Origin: CAYFUL01 sp964346375
GTDB taxonomy: Bacteria; Bacillota; Clostridia; Tissierellales; Peptoniphilaceae
Assembly (NCBI GenBank): GCA_964346375.1
Contig: CAYFUL010000001.1
Span: forward strand, 1 to 55,932
DNA length: 55,932 bases
Direction of reading: 5' to 3'
Below, in pieces: positions 16,149 through 25,589 of this stretch. Position numbers and translations under genes: made by a program. Every line of letters begins with the position of its first letter. Within the stretch, counting starts at the first letter, position 1. Below the pieces are notes generated by a model, which did not search any database, was not told where the DNA came from, and worked only from the letters and a program-made list of their open reading frames with translations.

Positions 16149-17142
16149 CTACACCACCTTCTAAGTAATTCTCCATCATCTTTCGCTGTCTTTCCCTATA
16201 GTCCTCGTTAGTTAATTTGCCACTTCGCTCCTTAAAGTTGTGAAATCTAGTCTTGTTTACATTTTTTGGAATAGTAGGTTTTTTATCCCTCACTATTTCC
16301 TCTGGAGTTTTAATATTTTTTAAGTGCCAATTTTTTAAAATACTGTCAAAGTAATTTAAGTTTGGGTTTGAAATTGAACTTACTCTCTCTAGGGCAATGT
16401 CCACCATTTCATCTGTGAAATTATACTCGTCGTACCAAGAGTTAATAATCTTTAGGTCCACCTGGTTAAATGGTTTATTTTGTAGGCCAATCTTTCTCAT
16501 AACTCGCCTATACCTATAAATATCTTGGTCGTATTCCCTGTAGGACTTTTCAATTTCATCCTTGGTACGAATATTTTTCTCCTCCCAATTTTTTAATACT
16601 CCCTCTACGTATTTTAAGTCGTATACATTTCTAATTTCACAGGAGTAGAAAAATGCCTCGATAATAATTTCTGGAGTCATATTGTAGGTGGTAATCCAAG
16701 ATGCAATGTCCCTCTTTTTCATAGGGGAGATCTCCCTTCTCATATAGAACTCCGCCTTTGAAAATAGATCTGCTAAAACAGGGTCGCTTAGTATTTCTGT
16801 AAAGGGTTCTTCCTCTACGGTGGAAACCTTGTAAATATTCTCTATTAAAATTCTTCTAATAGATAAAAATACCACGTCATAGGAATTTTCATTTTGAACC
16901 TTTTCAATTATTCCCATATTCTCCCAATAGGTCCATGCCCTCTCTACGTCGCTTTCAAAAATTCCAAGGAGATTTGCAATGTCCCTATGGTCTACGGCTC
17001 TACCCTCCGACGCAAGTTTGTACCCGTAGAGATATACCTTTACAAGATTTCCATCTGCCCCCGGCATAAAGTCCTGTATAAAAAGATTTTCAATGGAGGT
17101 TGTACCTAAGTCCATTGTGTTATTTTCAATATAGTAACTCAA
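16138..17142 (-). CDS. DnaD/DnaB-domain replication initiation protein
   Basis: Protein of 334 aa with an N-terminal winged-helix-like region (about 25-115) and two DnaD-type repeats ending in the YxxxIxxxW pattern: YVEGVLKNWEEKNI (near 198-211) and YFDSILKNWHLKNI (near 281-294). This matches Firmicutes DnaB/DnaD primosome proteins, which remodel origin DNA for helicase loading. Directly followed by dnaI, as in the classical dnaB-dnaI pair. Its ATG overlaps the GNAT gene's stop, indicating one operon. Confidence 0.88.
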   Translation of the reverse strand: MSYYIENNTMDLGTTSIENLFIQDFMPGADGNLVKVYLYGYKLASEGRAVDHRDIANLLGIFESDVERAWTYWENMGIIEKVQNENSYDVVFLSIRRILIENIYKVSTVEEEPFTEILSDPVLADLFSKAEFYMRREISPMKKRDIASWITTYNMTPEIIIEAFFYSCEIRNVYDLKYVEGVLKNWEEKNIRTKDEIEKSYREYDQDIYRYRRVMRKIGLQNKPFNQVDLKIINSWYDEYNFTDEMVDIALERVSSISNPNLNYFDSILKNWHLKNIKTPEEIVRDKKPTIPKNVNKTRFHNFKERSGKLTNEDYRERQRKMMENYLEGGVDES

Positions 17143-17669
17143 ATTTTCTTCACCATCTTATCTATGTAGTAGAGTTTTAAAACTCTTAAATCTATTATAT
17201 CCTCATTACTCTCTAGGGGAAAATTTCCCTTAATTACTCCAAGACCAACTCCACATTTTTTAAAGTCAAGTTTTTTATATACATGTATCGCCCTTTTATT
17301 ATACCTTGCAACTTGAAGGTAGATTTTATTTAGACCTAAGTCTTTTCCAACGTCAAATATCTTTTCAATTGCACTACTTCCAATTCCTTGGTCTAATTTA
17401 CTTGGGTCAATTACAATTCCAAGGGTTGCGTATTTTGAAACTCTATTAATATCCTTTAGGTCTATAAATCCTGCGGGAGTGTTTTTGTAAAAAATAGTGT
17501 AATAAATTGTAGAACTTCCCTCTATTTTAAAATTATACCAAAATTTAACATCTTCATCAGTTTTGGCATTAAAATTATAATCCTGGTATAGAGGATTTTT
17601 ATGCCTCCCCCAATTTCTAAAGTAGTAGACATGGGAGAGTTCCATAGGCTTTAAAAAAATACTGTCCAT
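17139..17669 (-). CDS. GNAT-family N-acetyltransferase
   Basis: Protein of 176 aa with the GNAT fold. It includes the acetyl-CoA pyrophosphate loop DQGIGSSAIEKIF (near residues 92-104) and the C-terminal YNKRAIHVYKKLDFKKCG motif. It resembles RimJ/RimL-type acetyltransferases, so the target could be a protein N-terminus or a small amine; no substrate can be assigned. It is first in the operon with the DnaD-domain gene and dnaI, which it overlaps by 4 bases. Confidence 0.82.
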   Translation of the reverse strand: MDSIFLKPMELSHVYYFRNWGRHKNPLYQDYNFNAKTDEDVKFWYNFKIEGSSTIYYTIFYKNTPAGFIDLKDINRVSKYATLGIVIDPSKLDQGIGSSAIEKIFDVGKDLGLNKIYLQVARYNKRAIHVYKKLDFKKCGVGLGVIKGNFPLESNEDIIDLRVLKLYYIDKMVKKI

Positions 17670-17715
17670 AAAATTTGCTCCTTTATGCTATTATACTATG
17701 AGGAGGTTTTTTACA

Positions 17716-19225
17716 ATGTCAAATAGGAAATTTTCACATGAAAATATTTTTAAAAAATTTAAAATTCGTCTTGTAGTCGATGGAATTGTTCTAGGAGTAA
17801 TATCTGGACTGTCTTCAATTCTATACCGTTTTATAATTCATCTAATAGACTCAAATAGGAGTAGTCTATATAAATTCACCACTAAAAATTTATTAATACT
17901 AATAATTTTAGGGGCTATTTTTTTCTATAATTATATCAAAACTTTTAAAATGGGCACCCCTCTCTGGAGGATCTGGTATTCCACAAATTAGAGGAGAGGT
18001 ATTAGGAACACTAGACGATGAACCACATAAAACATATATTTCAAAGTACATTGGTGGAACTCTAGGTTCAATTATGGGACTTAGTCTTGGTAGAGAAGGC
18101 CCTTCAATTCAAATTGGAGGAGCAACAGGAAAAATTTACGGTAAAATTTTAAAAAAACCTGAAAGGGAAATGCCCTTTATAATTACAGCAGGAGCATCGG
18201 CAGGACTTTCAGCTGCATTTAACGCACCTATCTCTGGTACTCTATTTGCCCTAGAGGAAATTCACAAGTCCTTTTCTCCACTGGTACTACTTCCAGCAAT
18301 AGTTGCATCAGTAATTGCAAATTTCCTCTCCTTTAAAATACTAGGTACAGAGTCTGCATTTTCCTTTGTAGTAAGTAGAACTATACCCATTGATTTAATA
18401 CTACTTGTACTAATTACAGGAGTAGTCTGTGGAATTATAGGAGTTATTTTTAATATTGGCATTGTAAAAACCAAGAGTGTAATGGGAAAATTTAAGACTA
18501 CTTATAGATTATTATTTACTATGGGTCTTTCAATAGTAGTTGGATTTTTATTCTACGACTTAGTTTCTGGAGGACATGGACTTTTAGAAAATCTTGCAGA
18601 AAATAGTAGACCTATTAATATTTTACTTCTACTGCTTTTTGGAAAGATGATCTATACATGGATATGCTTTGGAACTGGAATTCAAGGTGGAATTTTTTTA
18701 CCTACTCTAGTCTGTGGAGGAATTACTGGTGCAATTTACTTTAGTATTTTTTCAAATATAGCAGAAATTCACCCCTACTACATTAATTTTATAATTATAG
18801 GTATGGCGGCAACTCTTACCTCTGTTGTACGAGCGCCTATTATGGGAATACTTCTTGTAACGGAAATGACAGGGTCCTTCTCCCATTTAATTAGTCTCTG
18901 TACGGCGTCTATTGCAGCCTACCTTGTGGGAGAGATACTAAATAATCCTCCTATATATGAATCCCTTTACGAAGCAATTGTAAAGAAGGATCACATTAAG
19001 GAGGATCAATATATAGGAGATTACATTATTTCTGCTAATAGCCCTTTAATAAATACATCCCTTAGAGATTTAAACCTTCCAGAGGGAGTACTAATTATCT
19101 CCATAAAAAGAGATGGTGAAATTATACTACCTATAGCAAGTACAACTCTACTTCCTGGAGATTCTGTAACTATAATTTCAAAGAAGAATATTTTTTACAA
19201 GGTAGACGAAGTATTTACACTATAG
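17716..19225 (+). pseudogene. ClC-family chloride/proton antiporter with TrkA-C domain, frameshifted at a T7 run
   Basis: Two frames, 17716-17991 and one covering 17924-19225, together encode a full ClC protein of about 502 aa. The break is at TTTTTTT (17918-17924): removal of one T gives a continuous ...LGAIFSIIISKLLKWAPLSGG..., restoring the first ClC motif GSGIPQ. Downstream are GREGPS (gating Glu), the proton-path Glu in LFALEEIHKSF, GIFLPTL, and a C-terminal TrkA-C-like domain. Start ATG 17716 follows AGGAGG; the ATG at 17698 overlaps that site. The end overlaps the convergent LysR gene by 31 bases. Could be inactive, slippage-decoded or a homopolymer read error. Confidence 0.85.
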
Positions 19226-20052
19226 TAATCGAAAATACTATTTACAAATTCAGACTCATACTTATTTAAAAGTTTACCTCTATGATATGCAAGGAAGAGT
19301 TCTGTTTTATGTCCATTTTTTAGAGAGCATACATTAACTCCCTCATCTACACATAATTTCGGAACGATTCCCACTGCATTAGATTTATGGATTAAATTTA
19401 TTAGAGAGTCCATACTTTCAACAGTCCACTTTACATTTAAATAGGACTTTATCTCTGTATGAAGGGGACTCATATATTCAGTTTCTATTATTGCAATATC
19501 TCTATCTACTAAATCACCAAGGTCCACTGGTTCTGTAAACTCATTATTAAAATTACACACTACATAGTCCACAGAGCAGATCTTCTCGTTAAAGATGTCC
19601 CTGTCTAAAAGGGCACCGTCGTTTATGGCAATGTCTATTGTACCTTCAAGGAGCCTTTCTTTTAATTCCCTTTGATTAATTTGAAAAATTCTAAAGTTAG
19701 GGTACTTAAATTCTTCTTCATACTTTGATACAATTTTAAGTATAAGATCTGTATTAAGGGAAGATGAAACTCCTATATTTAAAATTTTTTCGTCAGATAT
19801 ATTGGTAAGAAAGCTGACAATATGGCAAAAATCCCTAGTGATATTATTTGCATAGTCAAATAATTTTAACCCTACGTCAGTAATAAAGAGTTTTTTTGAC
19901 ACACGATTAAATAATTTAACATTGTATTCCCGTTCAATTTGGGCAATTGCATGGCTAACTGTTGGTTGGGAAATATTTAGATTTTTTGCAGCTTCAGACA
20001 TACTTTTTGTTTCGACAACTTCTATAAATATTTCTAAATCCCTAAGTGTCAT
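19195..20052 (-). CDS. LysR-family transcriptional regulator
   Basis: Typical LTTR of 285 aa. A winged helix-turn-helix occupies residues 1-60 with EAAKNLNISQPTVSHAIAQIE as its recognition region, followed by a periplasmic-binding-protein-like effector domain. It is convergent with the ClC gene (31-base overlap) and divergent from nnrE-MATE, with a 61-base shared promoter region. Targets may include either neighbour, but nothing in sequence identifies the inducer. Confidence 0.92.
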   Translation of the reverse strand: MTLRDLEIFIEVVETKSMSEAAKNLNISQPTVSHAIAQIEREYNVKLFNRVSKKLFITDVGLKLFDYANNITRDFCHIVSFLTNISDEKILNIGVSSSLNTDLILKIVSKYEEEFKYPNFRIFQINQRELKERLLEGTIDIAINDGALLDRDIFNEKICSVDYVVCNFNNEFTEPVDLGDLVDRDIAIIETEYMSPLHTEIKSYLNVKWTVESMDSLINLIHKSNAVGIVPKLCVDEGVNVCSLKNGHKTELFLAYHRGKLLNKYESEFVNSIFDYYSVNTSSTL

Positions 20053-20113
20053 ATTACCACCCCTATCTTATATATAATAATATTTTAATTCGCTAAAGTA
20101 AAGGATTTTTAAA

Positions 20114-20755
20114 ATGGTAACTAAAGAGCAAATGATAGAACTTGATAAAAGAGCAATAGAACATTATAATATTCCCGGTATCGTCCTAATGGAAAATGCA
20201 GGAATGGGAATTTTTTACAGGATTAATACCTTTAACTCCTACTGTATAATTTGTGGAGTAGGTAATAATGGTGGAGATGGCCTTGTAATTGGAAGACACC
20301 TTCTACTAAATAGAAAAGACGTTGAGATTTTTATAATAGGAAATCCAAAAAAGGGAACTGAGGAATTTAAACTCAATTTAAAAATTCTAAAATCTCTAAG
20401 AGTAAAACCTAAAATAATTACAGATGAAAATATTGATGAACTAATTGAGAGTTTAGAGGTAAATGAAATTACAGTAGACTGTATTTTTGGTACAGGACTT
20501 TCTAGGGAACTAGAGGGAATTTACAAAGAGGTAGTTGAAAAGATAAATACCCATTCAAATTACACAATTAGTGTAGATATACCATCGGGACTAGATGCAA
20601 GTAATGGAAGGGCACTGGGAGAGGTAGTAAGAGCAAGTAAAACCTATACTATTCACGATGAAAAGGTAGGATTTTTATACTCAACTGCCCCGGGAGAAAT
20701 AGAGGTAGTATACATAGGTATACCGGAGGAAAATGAAACTATTAAGAAGAACTAA
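20114..20755 (+). CDS. nnrE: NAD(P)H-hydrate epimerase (YjeF N-terminal domain, stand-alone)
   Basis: Stand-alone YjeF-N protein of 213 aa that interconverts R and S epimers of damaged, hydrated NAD(P)H. Motifs are MIELDKRAIEHY at the start, GIVLMENAGMG (22-32), CGVGNNGGDGLVIGRHL (about 45-61) and DIPSGLDASNG (about 157-167). The dehydratase (NnrD) domain that is fused in many bacteria is absent here. The gene ends within the MATE gene's start region (overlap 23 bases), so both are in one unit. Confidence 0.92.
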   Translation: MVTKEQMIELDKRAIEHYNIPGIVLMENAGMGIFYRINTFNSYCIICGVGNNGGDGLVIGRHLLLNRKDVEIFIIGNPKKGTEEFKLNLKILKSLRVKPKIITDENIDELIESLEVNEITVDCIFGTGLSRELEGIYKEVVEKINTHSNYTISVDIPSGLDASNGRALGEVVRASKTYTIHDEKVGFLYSTAPGEIEVVYIGIPEENETIKKN

Positions 20756-22082
20756 CAGAAATATAAATCTATCCCAGGGGGATATTAAGACGGGGATAAT
20801 ATTATTTACAATTCCCCTACTACTTTCTAACTTACTTCAACAACTATATAATACTGCCGACCTAATAATCGTAGGTACATTTGCTGGAAAAAATCCCATG
20901 GCTGCCGTTGGAGTTACAGGACCAATAGTACAATTACTACTGGGTCTTTTTTTGGGTATAGCTACGGGAGCGTCGGTAATAGTTGCACAAACATTTGGAG
21001 CAGATAATCGAGAGGAACTAAAAAAAGCAGTACACACATCCTATGCAATAGCAATTATAAGTGGAATTGCCCTTAGTATTGTAGGGTATATACTCTCTCC
21101 AATGTTACTAAGACTAATAAGAACTCCCGATGAAATTATGGCAGAGTCTGTTGCATATTTGCGAATATCTTTTATTGGATCAGTACCACTACTTATTTAC
21201 AATATGGGAGCGGGAATACTTCGTTCAGTAGGAGACTCTCAAAGACCATTTAACTTTTTAGTAGTTGCAGCAATTACCAATGTAGTACTTGATTTAGTAT
21301 TTGTTGCAATGTTTAAAATGTCTGTAGTTGGTGCAGGAATTGCTACATTAATTGCACAGATAGTCTCTGCCGTATTGGTAACATACAATCTATTAAAGTC
21401 CGATAGAACTTTTAAACTGGAACTACGAGAAATAAAGTTACACTCCGATTCACTAAAGTCCATTTTAAAAATTGGACTTCCTGCAGGAATGCAAGGGGTA
21501 ATAATTTCAATAAGTAATACATTAATTCAAAGTGAGATAAATGGATTTGGTTCTTCAATAATTGCAGGAAATGCAGCTTGTAGTAGAATAGACGGATTTA
21601 TTTTTACAGCTATACAGGCAATTGCACTTTCAGCTACAACTTATTCTGGACAGAACTTCGGCGCAGGAAACACCCATAGAATTAAAGAGGGCTTTAAATT
21701 TTCAATGTTCCTTGCAATTGTAACAGGAGGATTTTTAGGTGGGTTATCTATGGTATTTTCAAAACCACTTATTGGAATTTTCAACCCAGATATAAGCGTA
21801 ATAGAAGCTGGAGCAGAAATACTTATGATTATGGGACCATTCTATGTAGTATTTGGAATGAGTGAAATACTTGCAGGCTTTGTAACGGGAAAGGGTAACT
21901 CCGTACCACCAATGGTAATTTCATTGGTATTTATGTGTCTATTTAGAGTTGTGTATATATTTATAGCAATGGGACTTTATCCAGACCCTAAAACAATTTA
22001 TTGGGCATATCCATTTTCATGGACACTTACATTTATTGCCAATGCACTTTATTTTAAATTCGGCAAATGGAGAGAAAATTAG
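20733..22082 (+). CDS. MATE-family multidrug/cation efflux transporter
   Basis: Polytopic protein of 449 aa with about 12 membrane helices in two MatE repeats. The first repeat starts near residue 20 (LFTIPLLLSNLLQQLYNTADLIIVG), and the second contains LPAGMQGVIISISNTLIQSEINGFG. The pattern matches the NorM/VmrA-like group exporting cationic drugs by ion exchange. Start ATG at 20733 follows GGAGGAAA, which is embedded in the 3' end of nnrE. Confidence 0.93.
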   Translation: MKLLRRTNRNINLSQGDIKTGIILFTIPLLLSNLLQQLYNTADLIIVGTFAGKNPMAAVGVTGPIVQLLLGLFLGIATGASVIVAQTFGADNREELKKAVHTSYAIAIISGIALSIVGYILSPMLLRLIRTPDEIMAESVAYLRISFIGSVPLLIYNMGAGILRSVGDSQRPFNFLVVAAITNVVLDLVFVAMFKMSVVGAGIATLIAQIVSAVLVTYNLLKSDRTFKLELREIKLHSDSLKSILKIGLPAGMQGVIISISNTLIQSEINGFGSSIIAGNAACSRIDGFIFTAIQAIALSATTYSGQNFGAGNTHRIKEGFKFSMFLAIVTGGFLGGLSMVFSKPLIGIFNPDISVIEAGAEILMIMGPFYVVFGMSEILAGFVTGKGNSVPPMVISLVFMCLFRVVYIFIAMGLYPDPKTIYWAYPFSWTLTFIANALYFKFGKWREN

Positions 22083-22159
22083 ATCTATTTTCAGAATAAT
22101 TATCTTCGAAAATTTTTAATGATATTTTATAAATTCCGATAAATCACAACCCACGGTAG

Positions 22160-22183
22160 GGGTCGGGCGTCCCTGCCCGACCC
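22160..22183. repeat. GC-rich REP-like hairpin
   Basis: GGGTCGGGC and GCCCGACCC form a perfect 9-bp stem around a 6-base loop, with no T-run. Base composition contrasts with the surrounding DNA. It lies 3' of the MATE gene, beside a motif shared with the gap after the P-type ATPase (22098-22122 matches 13900-13924 at 22 of 25 positions). Confidence 0.7.
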
Positions 22184-22280
22184 GTCGGAGATAGTATATC
22201 GCCTATTATATAATTGATTAAAATACGAACACAGTATCTTAAAAAAATTTAAAGGACTTTGGTATTTCAAAGTCCTAATT

Positions 22281-22523
22281 TTATTCCTCTTCTATTTCTC
22301 CGGGGCTAATTACTTCCAATAACTCCATCGCCTCCTCAAACTGCTCCTCTGATACATATACCTCTACTCCAAAATATGACCATCCGCTAATTATTCTTAA
22401 ATAATCTCCACTTCCTATATCCTTTAGTACGTAGTTTATATTGTTGTCCGACAATATTCCCTCTATTGAATAGAGCTTTAGTGGTTCATTTACTACGGTA
22501 AGTCTTTTTAATTCATTAGACAT
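22281..22523 (-). CDS. DUF2007-like small protein
   Basis: Soluble protein of 80 aa with an alpha-beta ferredoxin-like pattern. The segments LTVVNEPLKLYSIEGILSDN, a central glycine-rich turn, and GVEVYVSEEQFEEAMELL match small DUF2007 proteins (predicted signal-transducing, function unknown). Its start overlaps the 3' end of the threonine aldolase gene by 16 bases, indicating co-transcription. Confidence 0.75.
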   Translation of the reverse strand: MSNELKRLTVVNEPLKLYSIEGILSDNNINYVLKDIGSGDYLRIISGWSYFGVEVYVSEEQFEEAMELLEVISPGEIEEE

Positions 22524-23527
22524 TTTAAATCCTCCATTAGATTTTTTACCTCGTCCTCTGTAGTTCTATAATTGGTTACAAATCGAACTACTAACTTTTC
22601 TCCCATACGCCCTGTAATTTCAAAGGCATTATTTTCCCTTAACTTCTCTACCTTATCTTTACTTAGCAGAATAAAAACTTGGTTACTCTCTGGTGGATAG
22701 GCAAACTCCACTCCAATTTCCCTAAGACCCTTTGCTAAAATACTTCCCATTTCGTAGGCAACTCTTCCATTTTCGTAGTAGAGTCCATCTCTAAATAATT
22801 CCCTAAATTGAATACCAAGGGCAAATCCCTTTGCAAGCATGGCTCCCCTCTGTTTTAAATAGAATCTAAAGTCCTTTTTTAATTCATCATTTACAATTAC
22901 CAGCGCCTCACCATACATTGCACCGTTTTTAGTTCCTCCAAGGGTAAAAGCGTCGCAAATCTCTGGTAGAACTTCTGGATTAATACTTGATGCTGCAAGG
23001 GCAACTGCCATTCTCGCACCGTCTATATATAGGTAAAGTCCATTTTCTTTACATACTCTATAAATTTCCCTTACCTCATCTAAATTATATACAGTTCCCA
23101 GTTCCGTAGTGTTGGAAATATATACCATCCTAGGGACTACCATGTACTCCTCTCCAAATTCCTCTAGGGCTTCCTTTAATTTTTCTCCACTTAGTTTTCC
23201 ATCCTCACTGTATATTGTGTGAATCTTATGTCCTGTGGCTTCAATAGACCCTGTTTCGTGTCCCTCTATATGGCCAGAATGTACAGAGATAATTCCCTCG
23301 TATGTATTAATTCTATGGGATAGTATTAAAATATTTGCCATTGTTCCACCGTGTACAAAGTGAATTTCTACGTCCTTACATTTTATATCCCTCTTAATAA
23401 ATTCTGCCGCCTCTTTTGAAATCTCATCTACTCCATATCCAATATGTCCATTTATTTTTTCATTCCTTAACGCTTCAAGTACCCTGTCGCAAGCTATATC
23501 ATTGTAGTCATTTAGAAAAAAGTTCAT
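22508..23527 (-). CDS. ltaE: Low-specificity L-threonine aldolase
   Basis: PLP enzyme of 339 aa that splits threonine or allo-threonine into glycine and acetaldehyde. Family motifs are VHGGTMANI (58-66), HSGHIEGHETG (83-93), YIDGARMAVAL (167-177) and LGGTKNGAMYGEALV with PLP-Lys200. Length is normal. GGAGGGGGC precedes the ATG. It is divergent from the CobD-like gene (44-base gap) and overlaps the DUF2007 gene downstream. Confidence 0.93.
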   Translation of the reverse strand: MNFFLNDYNDIACDRVLEALRNEKINGHIGYGVDEISKEAAEFIKRDIKCKDVEIHFVHGGTMANILILSHRINTYEGIISVHSGHIEGHETGSIEATGHKIHTIYSEDGKLSGEKLKEALEEFGEEYMVVPRMVYISNTTELGTVYNLDEVREIYRVCKENGLYLYIDGARMAVALAASSINPEVLPEICDAFTLGGTKNGAMYGEALVIVNDELKKDFRFYLKQRGAMLAKGFALGIQFRELFRDGLYYENGRVAYEMGSILAKGLREIGVEFAYPPESNQVFILLSKDKVEKLRENNAFEITGRMGEKLVVRFVTNYRTTEDEVKNLMEDLKCLMN

Positions 23528-23571
23528 AATGCCCCCTCCTTTGCTATAATTATATTACAAGAGGTGAAAAA

Positions 23572-24639
23572 ATGAAAAAGATTAGTCATGGTGCAAATAT
23601 TTTTGAGCTGGCAAAGATTTATGATATAGATCCAAAGGAAATTGTGGACTTTAGTTCCAATATTAATCCACTGGGAATTAGTCCAAGGGCAAAGGAGAGT
23701 CTACTAAAAAATTTAGACTATATTTCCACCTACCCCGACCCAGAATACGTAGACCTTAGAAAATCAATAGGTAAATATTTAGAAACTAGCACTGAAAAAA
23801 TTCTTCTCTCCATGGGAGCAACGGAGGTAATTGGAAAGTATATTGAGTATTTAAAACCAAGGAAGGCTCTTTTAATTCTTCCAACTTACAGCGAATATAG
23901 AAGAGAGCTTGAGAAAAATAATGCAGAAATTTACGAGTATTTTTTAAAAGAGGAGGACGATTTTTCATTCCACACTGATGAAATTATCTCCATCCTTAAC
24001 AGTAATTCAATAGATGTTCTTGTAATGTGTAATCCAAATAATCCCACCGGGTCAATTTTAGAACCTAGAGAAGTTAAAAGGATTTTAGAGGAGAGTAGTT
24101 CAAGGGTACTACTTGACGAAACCTATATAGAATTTATAGCTAAGGTATATTCCTCTGTGCCTTTAACTGAAAATAAAAACCTATGTGTAGTGCGAGGTAC
24201 TTCTAAATTCTTTGCCTCTCCCGGAATTAGACTTGGGTATGGAATTTCATCTGATGATGATTTTTTAGAGTATGCAAAAAATACGACCCCCCTATGGAGT
24301 ATAAATATTGTTGCAGATATTTTAGGCCAAGCTATGTTTAATGACTTAGAGTATATTAAAAATACTGAGGACCATGTAAAGCATGAGAGAGAGTATTTTT
24401 TAAGGGAGCTATCCCAAATAGATTCCATAAAGATTTTTCCAAGTAGGGGAAATTTTTTCCTAGTAAAGATTTTAAATGACAAGACTGGAGGTGAACTTAG
24501 GGAGAATTTAATTAAGAGCCATATTTTTATAAGGGATTGTAGTAATTTTAATGGACTTAGCGAAAAATTTTTTAGATTTTGCATTATGGATACTAATGCA
24601 AATAGAAGGCTTGTCTTAAAATTAAAGGGGGAATTATGA
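23572..24639 (+). CDS. CobD/HisC-like PLP aminotransferase
   Basis: Fold-type I PLP enzyme of 355 aa. The N-terminus HGANIFELAKIY...VDFSSNINPLG matches threonine-phosphate decarboxylase CobD, which makes the aminopropanol arm of cobalamin; the rest is shared with HisC. PLP-Lys212 sits in RGTSKFFASPGIRLGYG and CNPNNPTGS is at 153-161. No other cobalamin or histidine genes are nearby. It overlaps the stalk-domain gene by 4 bases, which in turn overlaps the dipeptidase gene's reading frame region, forming an unusual three-gene unit. Confidence 0.8.
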   Translation: MKKISHGANIFELAKIYDIDPKEIVDFSSNINPLGISPRAKESLLKNLDYISTYPDPEYVDLRKSIGKYLETSTEKILLSMGATEVIGKYIEYLKPRKALLILPTYSEYRRELEKNNAEIYEYFLKEEDDFSFHTDEIISILNSNSIDVLVMCNPNNPTGSILEPREVKRILEESSSRVLLDETYIEFIAKVYSSVPLTENKNLCVVRGTSKFFASPGIRLGYGISSDDDFLEYAKNTTPLWSINIVADILGQAMFNDLEYIKNTEDHVKHEREYFLRELSQIDSIKIFPSRGNFFLVKILNDKTGGELRENLIKSHIFIRDCSNFNGLSEKFFRFCIMDTNANRRLVLKLKGEL

Positions 24640-25589
24640 AAAAACTACTGCTATTTTTAGTGCTATTAGTTGGAATTTCTACTCCAGTCTACGGCAAAAC
24701 AGTTACGGCATCTATTCCAACCTATTCTACCTACATTAATGGAAAACTCTACGACAACACTAGGGAAAAATATCCAATGGTAAACTACAATGGAGTTACC
24801 TATGTTCCCTTAAAGTACACTTTACTTCGCTCAATGGGACTTGATACACTTTGGAATCAGGACACAAAAAATCTATTCGTCTATAATTCTGGGGACATTG
24901 TTCTATATGAACCAGAACTTACTGGAAAATATACTCCCGGCCAAAAAATTACACTTCAAACTACAGATTTTGGACTGTATCAAAATCCAATTGAGTCTGA
25001 GGGAAGTAGTCCAAATTTTGGAAAACTTGATTTAGAAAATTATGAAGAGGGAAAATTTCCACTACTCTTCTACAAAAACCTAATCTACCTTCCATTGACC
25101 TACAATATTTTTAATCTAGACTTTTACTTTACTCATAAAGATGGTTTCTACATTAAGAGTAATAACGCAGTTAAGGGACTACTCTACATTGACGGAGAGG
25201 ATGTATATAAAATCGTAGGAGATAGGGTTTATAGAAGGGGATATGATGAAAATAACTATGTAAAAATTGGAAATATTGATTTTTCATCAAGGACTTATAA
25301 TAATTTAAACCTACTGGTGTTGTATCCCGATGGAGAACTAATTCGTGGATATATTCCGGGACTTGGATTAATGCAACCAGAAAGCCACTTTATAATCCAT
25401 AGGGACAGAGTTGAAATGGTAGCGCCAAGTAATAGAGATGAACTAATTTCAAAAATGAAGGAGTACGAAAACCAGAAGGCAAAGGTTAAAAATATTCTCC
25501 ATGAATTTGATACCAACCCTACAATAATTAAAGACAAGACGTATTTTTACGATATAAACACAGGAAAGAAAGGAGTTTGGAACTGGTAA
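24636..25589 (+). CDS. Secreted protein with two copper-amine-oxidase-N (stalk)-like repeats
   Basis: Protein of 317 aa with a signal peptide (KKLLLFLVLLVGISTPVYG, about 2-20) and no lipobox. Two stalk-like repeats follow: VNYNGVTYVPLKYTLLRSMG (about 49-68) and FPLLFYKNLIYLPLTYNIF (about 136-154), each preceded by a predicted beta hairpin. The remainder is rich in short beta-strand segments. It resembles the 397-aa protein at 54671-55864 in signal, repeat order and spacing. Presumed extracellular or cell-wall associated; ligand unknown. It starts within the CobD-like gene's stop (ATGA). Confidence 0.75.
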   Translation: MKKLLLFLVLLVGISTPVYGKTVTASIPTYSTYINGKLYDNTREKYPMVNYNGVTYVPLKYTLLRSMGLDTLWNQDTKNLFVYNSGDIVLYEPELTGKYTPGQKITLQTTDFGLYQNPIESEGSSPNFGKLDLENYEEGKFPLLFYKNLIYLPLTYNIFNLDFYFTHKDGFYIKSNNAVKGLLYIDGEDVYKIVGDRVYRRGYDENNYVKIGNIDFSSRTYNNLNLLVLYPDGELIRGYIPGLGLMQPESHFIIHRDRVEMVAPSNRDELISKMKEYENQKAKVKNILHEFDTNPTIIKDKTYFYDINTGKKGVWNW

